64,000 nucleotides of DNA, taken from the NCBI RefSeq assembly GCF_019429485.1, contig NZ_JAHXZN010000002.1, positions 186,001 to 250,000 of the forward strand, read 5' to 3'. The DNA is from Sphingomonas citri. Its GTDB lineage: Bacteria; Pseudomonadota; Alphaproteobacteria; Sphingomonadales; Sphingomonadaceae. The position numbers were made by a program, and so were the translations under genes. The notes under the pieces were generated by a model, which was given only the letters and a program-made list of their open reading frames with translations, made no database searches and was not told the origin of the DNA. How positions within the stretch are numbered: the first letter of the stretch is position 1; the number at the start of each line of letters is the position of its first letter. Positions 11,033-18,600 of the stretch are shown here, in pieces.

Positions 11033-11947
11033 ATGACTGTCGAATATCCTCCGGTCGTCCCCGGGCCGCACCACCGCCTCCAGCACGCCGACTCGCCCAC
11101 CGCGGGCGCGCGGCCGCTGTTCCAGCTCGACCAGCTCGACGTGAGCTTCGATCCCACGCTGGACACGTTGTGGACCTATATGCGCCCGCGCACGCGGCCG
11201 AGCTTCAACCCAGACCTGCTGCGCGACTTCGTCACCTGGCAAGACGATATCGAGCTCGCCTGCGCCAGCGGCGCCATGCCGATCCGCTACCTCGTGCTTG
11301 GCTCGCGCTTTCCCGGCGTCTTCTCGCTGGGCGGCGACCTCGACCTGTTCGCACAGCATATCCGCGCGGGCGATCGCGAATCGCTGGTGCGGTACGGGCA
11401 CGCCTGCGTGCAGATCCTCCACCGCAACATGACCGGGCTCGACCGACCCATCGTCACGATCGGCCTCGTCGAGGGCGACGCGCTGGGCGGCGGCTTCGAG
11501 GCGCTGCTGTCGTTCAACGTCGTCATCGCCGAGCGCGGCGTCAGCTTCGGCCTGCCCGAGACGTTGTTCGGCCTGTTCCCCGGCATGGGCGCGCACTGCT
11601 TCCTGTCGCGTCGGCTCGGCGCCGCGCGCGCCGAGCAGATGATCCTGAGCGGACGGACCTATCGTGCGGAGGAGCTGTACGAGATGGGCCTGGTCCACGC
11701 GCTCGCCGAGCCGGGCACGGGGCGCGGCATGGTGGAAGATTATATCCGCCAGAACCGCCGCCGCCACAGCGCTCACTGCGCCATCTACGAGGCGTCACGC
11801 GCGGTGAACCCACTGCCGCTCGCCGAGCTAGAGTCGGTGGTGGACCTGTGGGCCGACGCCGCGCTGCGGTTGAGCGAGTCGGATCTGAAGCTGATGCGGC
11901 GGCTGACCGGCGCGCAGACCCGCCTGCTCGAGCGCGCCGCGGCCTAG
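11033..11947 (+). CDS. rpfF: DSF-family signal synthase, RpfF-like crotonase
   Basis: The 304-residue enzyme belongs to the enoyl-CoA hydratase (crotonase) fold and shows the features of RpfF, which makes diffusible signal factor (cis-2-unsaturated fatty acids) from acyl-ACP by dehydration and thioester cleavage. Key phrases are VFSLGGDLDLFAQHIRAGDR, EGDALGGGFEALLSFNVVIA with Glu156, and FGLPETLFGLFPGMGA with Glu176. These two glutamates have the same 20-residue spacing as the catalytic pair of Xanthomonas RpfF (Glu141 and Glu161). The C-terminal helices, including LRLSESDLKLMRRLTGAQTRL, also match. The ATG at 11033 has a good ribosome-binding site (AGAAGAGG); an in-frame ATG at 10997 falls inside the leader hairpin. 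The stop codon overlaps that of the convergent GGDEF-EAL gene (CTAG, 11944-11947). Confidence 0.88.
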   Translation: MTVEYPPVVPGPHHRLQHADSPTAGARPLFQLDQLDVSFDPTLDTLWTYMRPRTRPSFNPDLLRDFVTWQDDIELACASGAMPIRYLVLGSRFPGVFSLGGDLDLFAQHIRAGDRESLVRYGHACVQILHRNMTGLDRPIVTIGLVEGDALGGGFEALLSFNVVIAERGVSFGLPETLFGLFPGMGAHCFLSRRLGAARAEQMILSGRTYRAEELYEMGLVHALAEPGTGRGMVEDYIRQNRRRHSAHCAIYEASRAVNPLPLAELESVVDLWADAALRLSESDLKLMRRLTGAQTRLLERAAA

Positions 11948-13902
11948 CCGTTCCCCGCGCGCAGCCGCGTGCCGGCGAACATGGCGGCGACCATGTCCGC
12001 CGGCATCGGCCGCGCGAGCAGATAGCCCTGTACCGCGTCGCAGCGCGTGCGGCGCAGCTGGTCGAGCTGCGCCGCCGTCTCCACCCCTTCGGCCACGGTC
12101 CGCATCCCCAGTTTGGCGGCGAGATCGACCACGGTCTGCACGATCGCGATCGACGCCGGGCTGTGATCGAGGTCGGTGACGAAGGAGCGATCGATCTTGA
12201 GCGTCTGGAATGGGAAGCGCGTGAGGTAGCTCAGCGCGGAATAACCCGTTCCGAAATCGTCGAGCGTGGTGTTCACCGCGAGCCGATTGAGCGCCTTGAG
12301 CGCGGCGAGCGAGGCGTCGACGTCCTCGAGCAGCACCGACTCGGTCACCTCCAGGTGCAGCCGCTGCGGCGCCAGTCCGGTCGAGTCGAGCGCGCTGATC
12401 ACCACTGCGGGCAGGTTGCTCGCGCGCAGCTGCACCGGCGAGAGATTGACCGCGACCGAGATATGCGCCGGCCAGTCGCGCGCGGTGCAGCAGGCCTGGT
12501 GGAGCACCCAGTTGCCGATCGCGACGATCTGCCCGTTGTCCTCAGCGATCGGGATGAATTCGGCCGGCGACACCGCGCCGTGGCGTCGGTTGGTCCAGCG
12601 CAGCAGCGCCTCGCACGAAGTGATCCGCTCGCCCGCCAGGTCGTAGATGGGCTGATAGACGAGGTGGAACTCGCCGCGTTGCAGCGCGCCGTGCAGTTCG
12701 GCGGCGAGCTGGCGGCGGCGCTCGATCTTCTCGTCCATCGCGGGTTCGTAGAGCGACATCTGGCCGCGTCCGCTCTCCTTGGCACGATACAGCGCGAGGT
12801 CGGCGTTCTTGAGCAACGTGTCGGCGTCGGTGCCGTCGCGCGGCGCCACCGCGACCCCGACCGAGACGCTGGAGCGCAGCCGGTGGCCATCGCATTGCGC
12901 CGGTTCTCCCACCACCTCGAGCAACCGCCGCCCGATCGCGGCCGCCTGCTCAGGGTTGTCGAGCGCGCAGACGATCGCGAACTCGTCGCCGCCTAGGCGA
13001 GCAACGGTGCCGCAGTCGGTGAAGGTGCGCCGCAGCCGCTCCGCCACGGCGACCAGCAGCGCGTTGCCGGCGAGATGGCCGAAGGTGTCGTTCACCTCCT
13101 TGAAGCGGTCGAGGTCGAGCCACAGCAGGGCGAGCGACCCGCCGTCCGCCGCCACGGCGGCGAGCCGCGCCTCGAATTGCTCGCGGAAAGCGGTGCGATT
13201 GGCCAGCCCGGTGAGGTCGTCGCGCCGCGCCATATTGGCGTTGTGCTCGGCCAACGCGGCTTTCTCGTGCGAGACGAGGACTGCGCGCAGGATCGCCTCA
13301 TAGGTCTGCAACGTGATCTCCATCATCGCCACGACGAAGAGGAGGATCACCGCCGCGAGCACCGCCTTGAGCGGATCGAACGCGATCAGCAGTCCGACGA
13401 CCAGCGGCAAGGAGGCACCGCACAGCTGGCTCAGCGCGATCCACGGTCTCCCCGCGTTGCGCCCCGCGATCCCGGCCGCGTAGCCGATCGCGGTGGTGAC
13501 CGCGAGCAGCTGGAGCACGCCGTCGTCGGTGCGCGTGAGCGTCAGCAGCCCGAACAGCCCGAGCAGCCCGGCGTAGCTCAGCGCGCCGAGCCGATAGCCG
13601 CGCTCCTGCCGCCGCGCCGCCGCCCCCGCGCGCACCTTGGCCACCGCCATTTGGCGATGCAGCCGCACCGCGTCGACGATGCGCATCACGCCGACCACGC
13701 CGATCGTGACGGCGCAGATGGCGAGCCAGCGGTCGCGGCTGACCACGGCCACCACGGTGGCGATCACGCTGCTGGTCAGCGCGCCGATCACCAGCGATTG
13801 CGGCGAGGCGTAGAGCGACTCGACCAACGTGGCGCGCGCCGCGGCGGTGATCCGCTCGTCCGAGTGTCGCAGCTGCCGCAGCCGGTGGATCAAACGCGCC
13901 AT
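11944..13902 (-). CDS. Membrane diguanylate cyclase/phosphodiesterase (6TM-GGDEF-EAL)
   Basis: The 652-residue protein turns over cyclic di-GMP. Residues 35-200 contain about six hydrophobic helices with very short loops, a membrane input module of no named type. The GGDEF domain (about 215-375) keeps an intact signature, ARLGGDEFAIV (304-308), so synthesis is possible; no RxxD inhibitory site is seen at the usual place just ahead. The EAL domain (about 390-640) has SCEALLRW (EAL 431-433), VNLSPVQL, LDDFGTGYS and KIDRSFV, so hydrolysis also looks intact. The gene converges on the DSF synthase gene with overlapping stop codons. In other bacteria DSF perception is tied to c-di-GMP turnover (RpfC/RpfG, RpfR), so a functional link is plausible but unproven. 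It starts at an ATG with GAGGAAG just upstream. Confidence 0.92.
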   Translation of the reverse strand: MARLIHRLRQLRHSDERITAAARATLVESLYASPQSLVIGALTSSVIATVVAVVSRDRWLAICAVTIGVVGVMRIVDAVRLHRQMAVAKVRAGAAARRQERGYRLGALSYAGLLGLFGLLTLTRTDDGVLQLLAVTTAIGYAAGIAGRNAGRPWIALSQLCGASLPLVVGLLIAFDPLKAVLAAVILLFVVAMMEITLQTYEAILRAVLVSHEKAALAEHNANMARRDDLTGLANRTAFREQFEARLAAVAADGGSLALLWLDLDRFKEVNDTFGHLAGNALLVAVAERLRRTFTDCGTVARLGGDEFAIVCALDNPEQAAAIGRRLLEVVGEPAQCDGHRLRSSVSVGVAVAPRDGTDADTLLKNADLALYRAKESGRGQMSLYEPAMDEKIERRRQLAAELHGALQRGEFHLVYQPIYDLAGERITSCEALLRWTNRRHGAVSPAEFIPIAEDNGQIVAIGNWVLHQACCTARDWPAHISVAVNLSPVQLRASNLPAVVISALDSTGLAPQRLHLEVTESVLLEDVDASLAALKALNRLAVNTTLDDFGTGYSALSYLTRFPFQTLKIDRSFVTDLDHSPASIAIVQTVVDLAAKLGMRTVAEGVETAAQLDQLRRTRCDAVQGYLLARPMPADMVAAMFAGTRLRAGNG

Positions 13903-14310
13903 AACTTCCTCATGCGCAGCAACTATCTACCTTCTCTAAAGACCCACCTTAACCAGCGTTGGTATCCATCGGTGACCGATCGCAGATCGAGGGCGCGGAC
14001 CGCGGGGGCAGCTACCATCAGCTCACTGTCCCAGAATGAACCATGCGTATCGGGCGCACGGCCTCCGTCGAGATAGGTGTCTTGACGAGCGATAGATCGC
14101 GCCGGCGCCGGAACAGTCCGCGGCGAAGTGACGACGCGCCCTGCTACGCTCGGGTTCGTGCTCGTGCCACCCGTCAGCTGTTGGTCGTCTCACACGCGAT
14201 CAACGCTGTTTCCCTCTCGGCCTGATCGCGTAAGGCGTTGATTAACCATTCGGTGCCGCCGGTCCCCACGCGGCGACGGGCACCGTGACGCCGGCCTCAG
14301 GGAGAGCCCG
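13903..14310. other. Divergent intergenic region with a candidate CtrA site
   Basis: This 408-base gap separates the divergent GGDEF-EAL and beta-barrel genes and should hold both promoters. TTAACCAT at 14242-14249 is an exact copy of the short CtrA-type motif of Alphaproteobacteria and lies about 62 bp before the 14311 start. A second TTAACC (about 13948) lies upstream of the GGDEF-EAL start. No RNA gene or trusted ORF is seen. Confidence 0.4.
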
Positions 14311-15231
14311 ATGATCCATGACAGAGCGGTCCTCGCCGCGCTCGCCGTCTCAGCCTTCGCCCTGCCCGCGGCGGCGCAGGTCCTCGATCCACCCGAGCGG
14401 AACGTGCGCTACGACGCCACGAGCGCGATCTCGCCGTCGAGTGCCAACGCGACCGTCTCCGCTGCCACCGTGCCGCAGGCGATGGAGCGGCTCGACCGGG
14501 ACGACGCCACGCTCGACGTCTCGCTGGGCGGCATCTATGGCGAGGGCGACTTCGGCACCGGCTCGACGACGACGATCTGGAGCTCCGCGCTCGGCGCGCG
14601 GTTGCGGCTGAACGACCTCACGCTCTCGGCCTCGCTGCCGTGGATGCGGATCCGCAGCCGGTCCACCGTCTTCACCGGGATCGACGCCACGCCGGTGCTG
14701 GTCGCACCCAACACCTCCGCGGTGAAGCGCACCGCCGAGGGCATCGGCGATCTCACGCTCGGCGCCGCCTACACGATCGCCCCCGCGGGCAGCCCGGTGG
14801 AGGTCGAGCTGTCGGGGCGCGCCAAGATCAACACCGCGACCCAGCGCAGCGGCCTCTCCAGCGGAGAGAACGACTATGCCGTCGGCGCCGACGCGTCGCT
14901 GCCGCTCGGCGTGGTGACGCCGTTCGTCTCCGTGACCTATCGCTTCCTCGGCGACACCGCGCTGTACGAGCTGCGCGACGGTCCGGCGGCCTCGGCCGGC
15001 GCCTCGTTCGCGCTCGGGCGCGATGCTTATCTGCTGACCTCCTACCATTATGCGCGCGCGGCGACGCGCCTGGTCGAGGACGCACACGAGCTGTTCGCGG
15101 GCGCCTCGACGCGGCTCGCGGGAACACCGCTGCGGCTGACCGGGTTCACCACCGCGGGGCTGTCGCGCGGTGCGGCCAGCTTCTCGGCGGGCCTGGCCGT
15201 CTCGGTGGGATTGTCACGAGCGCGCGAGTGA
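14311..15231 (+). CDS. Exported beta-barrel-like protein of unknown function
   Basis: A 306-residue protein with a Sec signal peptide (AVLAALAVSAFALPAAAQ, residues 6-23) followed by a mature part rich in alternating polar and hydrophobic residues. Stretches such as STTTIWSSALGARLRLNDLT, LSASLPWMRIRSR, TPFVSVTYRFLG and AYLLTSYHYARAA look like transmembrane beta strands. It resembles the loosely defined 'transporter' or outer-membrane proteins related to the phenol-degradation MetA family, but this is only a resemblance in texture. It lacks the usual C-terminal aromatic residue of outer-membrane proteins, ending VSVGLSRARE. A good ribosome-binding site (AGGGAGAG) precedes the ATG. The phosphatase gene starts 27 bp downstream and may be co-transcribed. 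Confidence 0.65.
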   Translation: MIHDRAVLAALAVSAFALPAAAQVLDPPERNVRYDATSAISPSSANATVSAATVPQAMERLDRDDATLDVSLGGIYGEGDFGTGSTTTIWSSALGARLRLNDLTLSASLPWMRIRSRSTVFTGIDATPVLVAPNTSAVKRTAEGIGDLTLGAAYTIAPAGSPVEVELSGRAKINTATQRSGLSSGENDYAVGADASLPLGVVTPFVSVTYRFLGDTALYELRDGPAASAGASFALGRDAYLLTSYHYARAATRLVEDAHELFAGASTRLAGTPLRLTGFTTAGLSRGAASFSAGLAVSVGLSRARE

Positions 15232-15258
15232 GCGCGCCAGCATGGGGGTAGCGAGCGA

Positions 15259-16056
15259 GTGACGGGCGGCGATCACGCGAACGGGCCGGAACGGATCTAC
15301 GCGATCGGTGACCTGCACGGTCGCTTCGATCTGTTCCGCGCGCTGATGCGCACGATCGAGCGCGACCATGCCGCACGCACACCGGCGGTGACGCGGATCG
15401 TCCTGCTCGGCGACATCGTCGATCGCGGCCCGGACAGCGCGCGGCTGGTGCGCGGCTGCCTGCGGCTGAGCCAGCTCAATCCGCGCTTCACTGTTCTCAG
15501 AGGCAATCACGAGGAGATGATGGTGCACGCGCTGCGCGGTGATCTCTGGGCCTATCGCGCGTGGCTGGACTTCGGCGGTCGCGAGACGCTGCTGAGCTGG
15601 GGTGCCTCACCCGCGCTCACCGACGACATGCCAGGGATCCGCGAGCTGCGCGCGGCGGCGCAACTGGTCGGCCGCGACGTGATCGACTGGATGGCGCGGC
15701 TGCCGCTGACGCTGCGCCACGAGGATCATCTGTTCGTTCACGCGGGTGTCCGACCCGGGGTCGCGCTCGAGCGCCAGGTGCCGCGCGACCTGCTCTGGAT
15801 CGGCGAGGAGTTCCTCGATTCGGAGGACGATCACGGCGTCACCGTCGTGCACGGCCACACTATCGCGGAGGACGGCCCCGAGGTGCGTGACAACCGCATC
15901 GGGCTCGACACCGGCGCGTATCGCACCGGTCGCCTCACCGCCATGGGGCTGGAACGCGGCGAGCGCTGGTTCCTGCAGGCGACGGGCGCGGCCGCGCCGG
16001 TGGGGGCGGAGCGCCGAGAGGCAGACGAGCACCGGCAGACGGTGGCGGCATGGTAA
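15259..16056 (+). CDS. Metallophosphoesterase (PPP-family serine/threonine phosphatase type)
   Basis: The 265-residue enzyme has the full metal-binding set of PPP phosphatases: GDLHGRFD (residues 18-25), LLGDIVDRGPDS (about 49-60), LRGNHEEMM (about 79-87), and histidines in FVHAGVRP and VVHGHTI. This is the bacterial PrpA/Ap4A-hydrolase-like group, which removes phosphate from phosphoproteins or cleaves dinucleoside polyphosphates. In sphingomonads such genes often lie near envelope or polysaccharide genes. It starts with GTG (15259). Its stop overlaps the start of the next gene by 7 bp, so the two are translationally coupled, suggesting that they work together. Confidence 0.85.
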   Translation: MTGGDHANGPERIYAIGDLHGRFDLFRALMRTIERDHAARTPAVTRIVLLGDIVDRGPDSARLVRGCLRLSQLNPRFTVLRGNHEEMMVHALRGDLWAYRAWLDFGGRETLLSWGASPALTDDMPGIRELRAAAQLVGRDVIDWMARLPLTLRHEDHLFVHAGVRPGVALERQVPRDLLWIGEEFLDSEDDHGVTVVHGHTIAEDGPEVRDNRIGLDTGAYRTGRLTAMGLERGERWFLQATGAAAPVGAERREADEHRQTVAAW

Positions 16057-16718
16057 ACCGCCCGCCCGCCGCCTTCGACGACGAGCAGCTCGACGCCGCG
16101 CTTCTGTCGGTGCTGGGGGAGCCCACCGCCGCGGACGGCGACGCAAACGGCCACACCGCGCCGTCGCCGCGTGGCGTCGCCGGATCGCTCGCGGGATCGC
16201 GCCGGGCTTCGGCGACGCTCGGTATTGCCGCGGTGGGCGCGATCAGCGGCCTCGCCTTCCTGGCCTTGGCGCGCGACGACGCTCCCGATCCGTCGGGCGT
16301 CCGAGCGACGGCGCCGAGCCAGCGTGCGGATACGACGAACGTCGAACGCGCACCGGTCAAGATCGCGCCACTACCCGTCGCGCCGACCGCCGTCGCCGCG
16401 GCACCCGCCACGCGTCCGCGCTCGATCAAGCGACCGACGCCGCTGCCCGCCGTGGTGGTCCGAGTAGCACGCCCCCTCCACCGTCCCGACGCGGAGGTAA
16501 CCCGCCGACCCGCCGTGGTACTGACGGACCGTATGATCGGCGCGGTCGAGCCCGCCGCGATCGCGATCTCGGCGCCGGCCGCGCCTCAGCCCGAAACCAT
16601 CGAGAGCATGGTGGTCGATCCCGCTCCTCCGGCGGAAGCGACCGCCCTCAGCGCCACGACACAGCGCGCCCGGCGCGACTCCGTGGTGGCGATCCGCAGC
16701 TTCCGCCGACAGTGGTGA
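16050..16718 (+). CDS. Single-pass membrane hypothetical protein, Ala/Pro-rich
   Basis: The 222-residue product has an acidic N-terminal segment (AAFDDEQLDAALLSVLGEPT, residues 7-26) and one hydrophobic helix (ASATLGIAAVGAISGLAFLAL, about 53-73). A long low-complexity tail follows, rich in Ala, Pro, Val and Arg. The layout is that of a small anti-sigma-like or regulatory membrane protein with its N-terminus in the cytoplasm, but no domain is recognised. The ATG lies inside the last codons of the phosphatase gene, overlapping by 7 bp. It could be the membrane partner or target of that phosphatase. Composition matches its surroundings, so nothing suggests transfer. Confidence 0.6.
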   Translation: MVNRPPAAFDDEQLDAALLSVLGEPTAADGDANGHTAPSPRGVAGSLAGSRRASATLGIAAVGAISGLAFLALARDDAPDPSGVRATAPSQRADTTNVERAPVKIAPLPVAPTAVAAAPATRPRSIKRPTPLPAVVVRVARPLHRPDAEVTRRPAVVLTDRMIGAVEPAAIAISAPAAPQPETIESMVVDPAPPAEATALSATTQRARRDSVVAIRSFRRQW

Positions 16719-17136
16719 GCGCCCGTCGCGATCGGTCCGTCTAGCGCGATGGCGTGAGGTGCGATCTGCTTGGCAGATCGGGCGCTCCGCCGTGGCGCTG
16801 CAGCCTTCCGTCTCGCGGGGCACAGCCTCGCCCTATGCACCGGCGTCTGCCGAAGCCACGAGGCGTGTGAGTGCAACGACTCTGCCCAGAACCTGATCCG
16901 TGCAAGTCGGAGCGGGCTCCCGCACCCGGCGTCGTGGCAGTCGGCGTCGGCGACGCTGCGCTCCGGCGTTCGCTGGAGCACGCGCACGATCCAGACGAGG
17001 TGCGTCAGCCGTAGCACCCACAACGACCACGATCGTCTCACCAACGGAACACCGCATCTAAAAGGCGCGTCTATTCGCCCCCTCATGGAACGGACATCTT
17101 CGCCTTCGTCAACACGACACGCGAAGGAGACTTCTC
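16719..17136. other. Intergenic region with a family B half-repeat
   Basis: This 418-base gap holds GCTCCGGCGTTCGCTGGAGC at 16960-16979, a near-perfect palindrome that matches one arm of the family B elements. A GGAAC-N17-CGTC sequence (17046-17071) differs by one base from the EcfG general-stress promoter pattern and would serve the gene at 17137, but such near matches arise by chance. No ORF with a convincing product is seen. Confidence 0.4.
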
Positions 17137-18003
17137 ATGACCATCCTCGTCATCGGTGCCACCGGCCGCGTCGGCCGGCACGTCGTCGATCAGCTGCTCG
17201 CCCGCGACGCCGACGTCCGCGTTCTCACACGCGATCCCGCCAAGGCGAGCTTCCCCGCCGCGGTCGAGGTGGTGAAAGGCGACGTGCTCGACATCGACAC
17301 GCTGCGCGCCGCGCTCGGCGGCATCAGGACGCTGTTCCTGCTCAATGCCGTCACGGGCGACGAATTCACCCAGGCGATCATCACGCTCAACCTCTCGCGC
17401 GAGGCCGGGATCGACCGTTTCGTCTACCTCTCGGTGTTCGGCGCCGACGAGGCGGTCAACGTCCCGCATTTCGCGGTCAAGTCGGGCGCCGAGCGGATGC
17501 TGGCGGCGATGGACGCGGGCGCGACGATCCTGCGCCCCACCTACTTCATCGACAACGAGGCGATGGTGAAGGACGTCATCCTGCAGCACAACGTGTACCC
17601 CATGCCGATCGGGGGCAAGGGCGTGGCGATGGTCGACGCGCGCGACATCGCCGAGGTCGCCGCGATCGAGCTGATCCGCCGCGAGCGCGCGCCCGCCAAG
17701 CTGCCGCTCCAGACGATCAACCTGGTCGGCCCGGAGACGCTCACCGGCACCGACGTCGCGGCGATCTGGTCCGAGGTGCTCGGCCGCCCCGTCGTCTACG
17801 GCGGTGACGACCCGAGCGGTTTCGAGCAGAATATGGCGACCTTCATGCCGCGCTGGACCGCCTATGAGATGCGGCTAATGGCGGAGCGCTACGTCAGCGA
17901 CGGCATGATCCCGCACGAGGGCGATCGCGAGCGGCTCACCCAACTGCTCGGCCGCCCGCTGCACGACTATCGCGAGACCGCCCGGCGTCTGGCCGTGGCG
18001 TGA
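17137..18003 (+). CDS. NmrA-like NAD(P)-binding oxidoreductase
   Basis: The 288-residue protein opens with MTILVIGATGRVGRHVVDQL, a Rossmann motif GxTGxxG for NAD(P). It continues with VRVLTRDPAKASFPAAVEVV, VYLSVFGADE and LRPTYFIDN, the pattern of atypical short-chain dehydrogenases of the NmrA/TMR/azoreductase group. These lack the YxxxK catalytic pair and often act as redox sensors or quinone/azo reductases, so the true role is unknown. The start is supported by GAAGGAG seven bases before the ATG. A strong hairpin follows the stop, so the gene is probably monocistronic. The MarR gene that follows has its own operator-like site. Confidence 0.82.
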   Translation: MTILVIGATGRVGRHVVDQLLARDADVRVLTRDPAKASFPAAVEVVKGDVLDIDTLRAALGGIRTLFLLNAVTGDEFTQAIITLNLSREAGIDRFVYLSVFGADEAVNVPHFAVKSGAERMLAAMDAGATILRPTYFIDNEAMVKDVILQHNVYPMPIGGKGVAMVDARDIAEVAAIELIRRERAPAKLPLQTINLVGPETLTGTDVAAIWSEVLGRPVVYGGDDPSGFEQNMATFMPRWTAYEMRLMAERYVSDGMIPHEGDRERLTQLLGRPLHDYRETARRLAVA

Positions 18004-18027
18004 CTGTCACTCGTGCGGCGAGACGAG

Positions 18028-18065
18028 CGCCCCGCGTCACCGGCGTCGGCCGGTGGCGCGGGGCG
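18028..18065 (+). terminator. Strong GC-rich hairpin after the NmrA-like gene
   Basis: CGCCCCGCGTCACCGG pairs with CCGGTGGCGCGGGGCG (15 of 16 positions) around a 6-base loop, 25 bp after the stop codon at 18003. There is no T-run, so it is either a factor-assisted terminator or an mRNA-stabilising stem. Confidence 0.5.
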
Positions 18066-18120
18066 GGCTCGAAGGAACAAAGCTCTGACAAGAGCCGTAC
18101 CCAACCACTTGCCCCATAAT

Positions 18121-18140
18121 CGATAGATAGCTAACTAACG
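18121..18140. promoter_or_regulatory. Candidate MarR operator
   Basis: CGATAGATAGCTAACTAACG is a 20-bp palindrome with only two mismatched pairs, ending four bases before the GTG start of the MarR gene. Size, symmetry and AT-rich core fit a MarR-family dimer site, so autoregulation of the MarR-efflux operon is likely. The spacing means bound repressor would cover the transcription or translation start. Confidence 0.55.
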
Positions 18141-18143
18141 GAT

Positions 18144-18596
18144 GTGCCCACCAGCTCATCTCCGCCCGAGCGTCAGCTCACCACGTTGCTCGTCCCGCTG
18201 GCACGCGCTTATCGCCGCCATCTCGACCGCGAACTGGCGGACCTCTCGCTGTCGCACTCCTCCGCGCTGGCAGTGATGCTTCTCGGGCGGATGGAGGACG
18301 GGGTACGCCAAGGCGCATTGGCAGAGCAGCTCGGGGTCGAGCCGCCCACGGTCGTCCCGATGCTCGATCAGATCGAGCGGGCGGGGCTCGCCGAGCGTCG
18401 GGCCGATCCCGCGGACAAGCGTGCCAAGACGCTCCACCTCACCGACGCGGGCCGCGCACTGGCCGCAGCGGCAGAGGCGCGCTCGGCCGAGATCCGCGCC
18501 GCGCTGTTCGCCGGGATCGCTCCTGCCGAGATCGCGGTGGCCAGCAACGTGCTCGAGCGGCTCGCCCACGCGCTGTCCGCGGCCGACGCGGCCTGA
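18144..18596 (+). CDS. MarR family transcriptional regulator
   Basis: The 150-residue protein has the MarR winged-helix layout: an N-terminal helix LLVPLARAYRRHLDREL, the recognition part RQGALAEQLGVEPPTVVPML (residues 53-72) and the wing RRADPADKRAKTLHLTDAGR. MarR proteins are repressors released by phenolic or aromatic ligands. It starts with GTG at 18144, directly after a palindrome that is probably its own operator. The efflux genes follow at 5 bp and are linked by overlaps or short gaps, so it almost certainly controls them in an operon for export of an aromatic acid or similar toxic compound. Confidence 0.9.
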   Translation: MPTSSSPPERQLTTLLVPLARAYRRHLDRELADLSLSHSSALAVMLLGRMEDGVRQGALAEQLGVEPPTVVPMLDQIERAGLAERRADPADKRAKTLHLTDAGRALAAAAEARSAEIRAALFAGIAPAEIAVASNVLERLAHALSAADAA

Positions 18597-18600
18597 TCCG

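Noticed and set aside
17046..17071. GGAAC-N17-CGTC, a possible EcfG stress promoter before the NmrA-like gene
   Set aside because: One base off the GGAAC-N16/17-CGTT pattern; such near hits are expected by chance and no transcription data are available.
18074..18099. GGAAC-N17-CGTA before the MarR gene
   Set aside because: Also one base off the stress-promoter pattern, and the operator-like palindrome is a stronger signal in the same gap.
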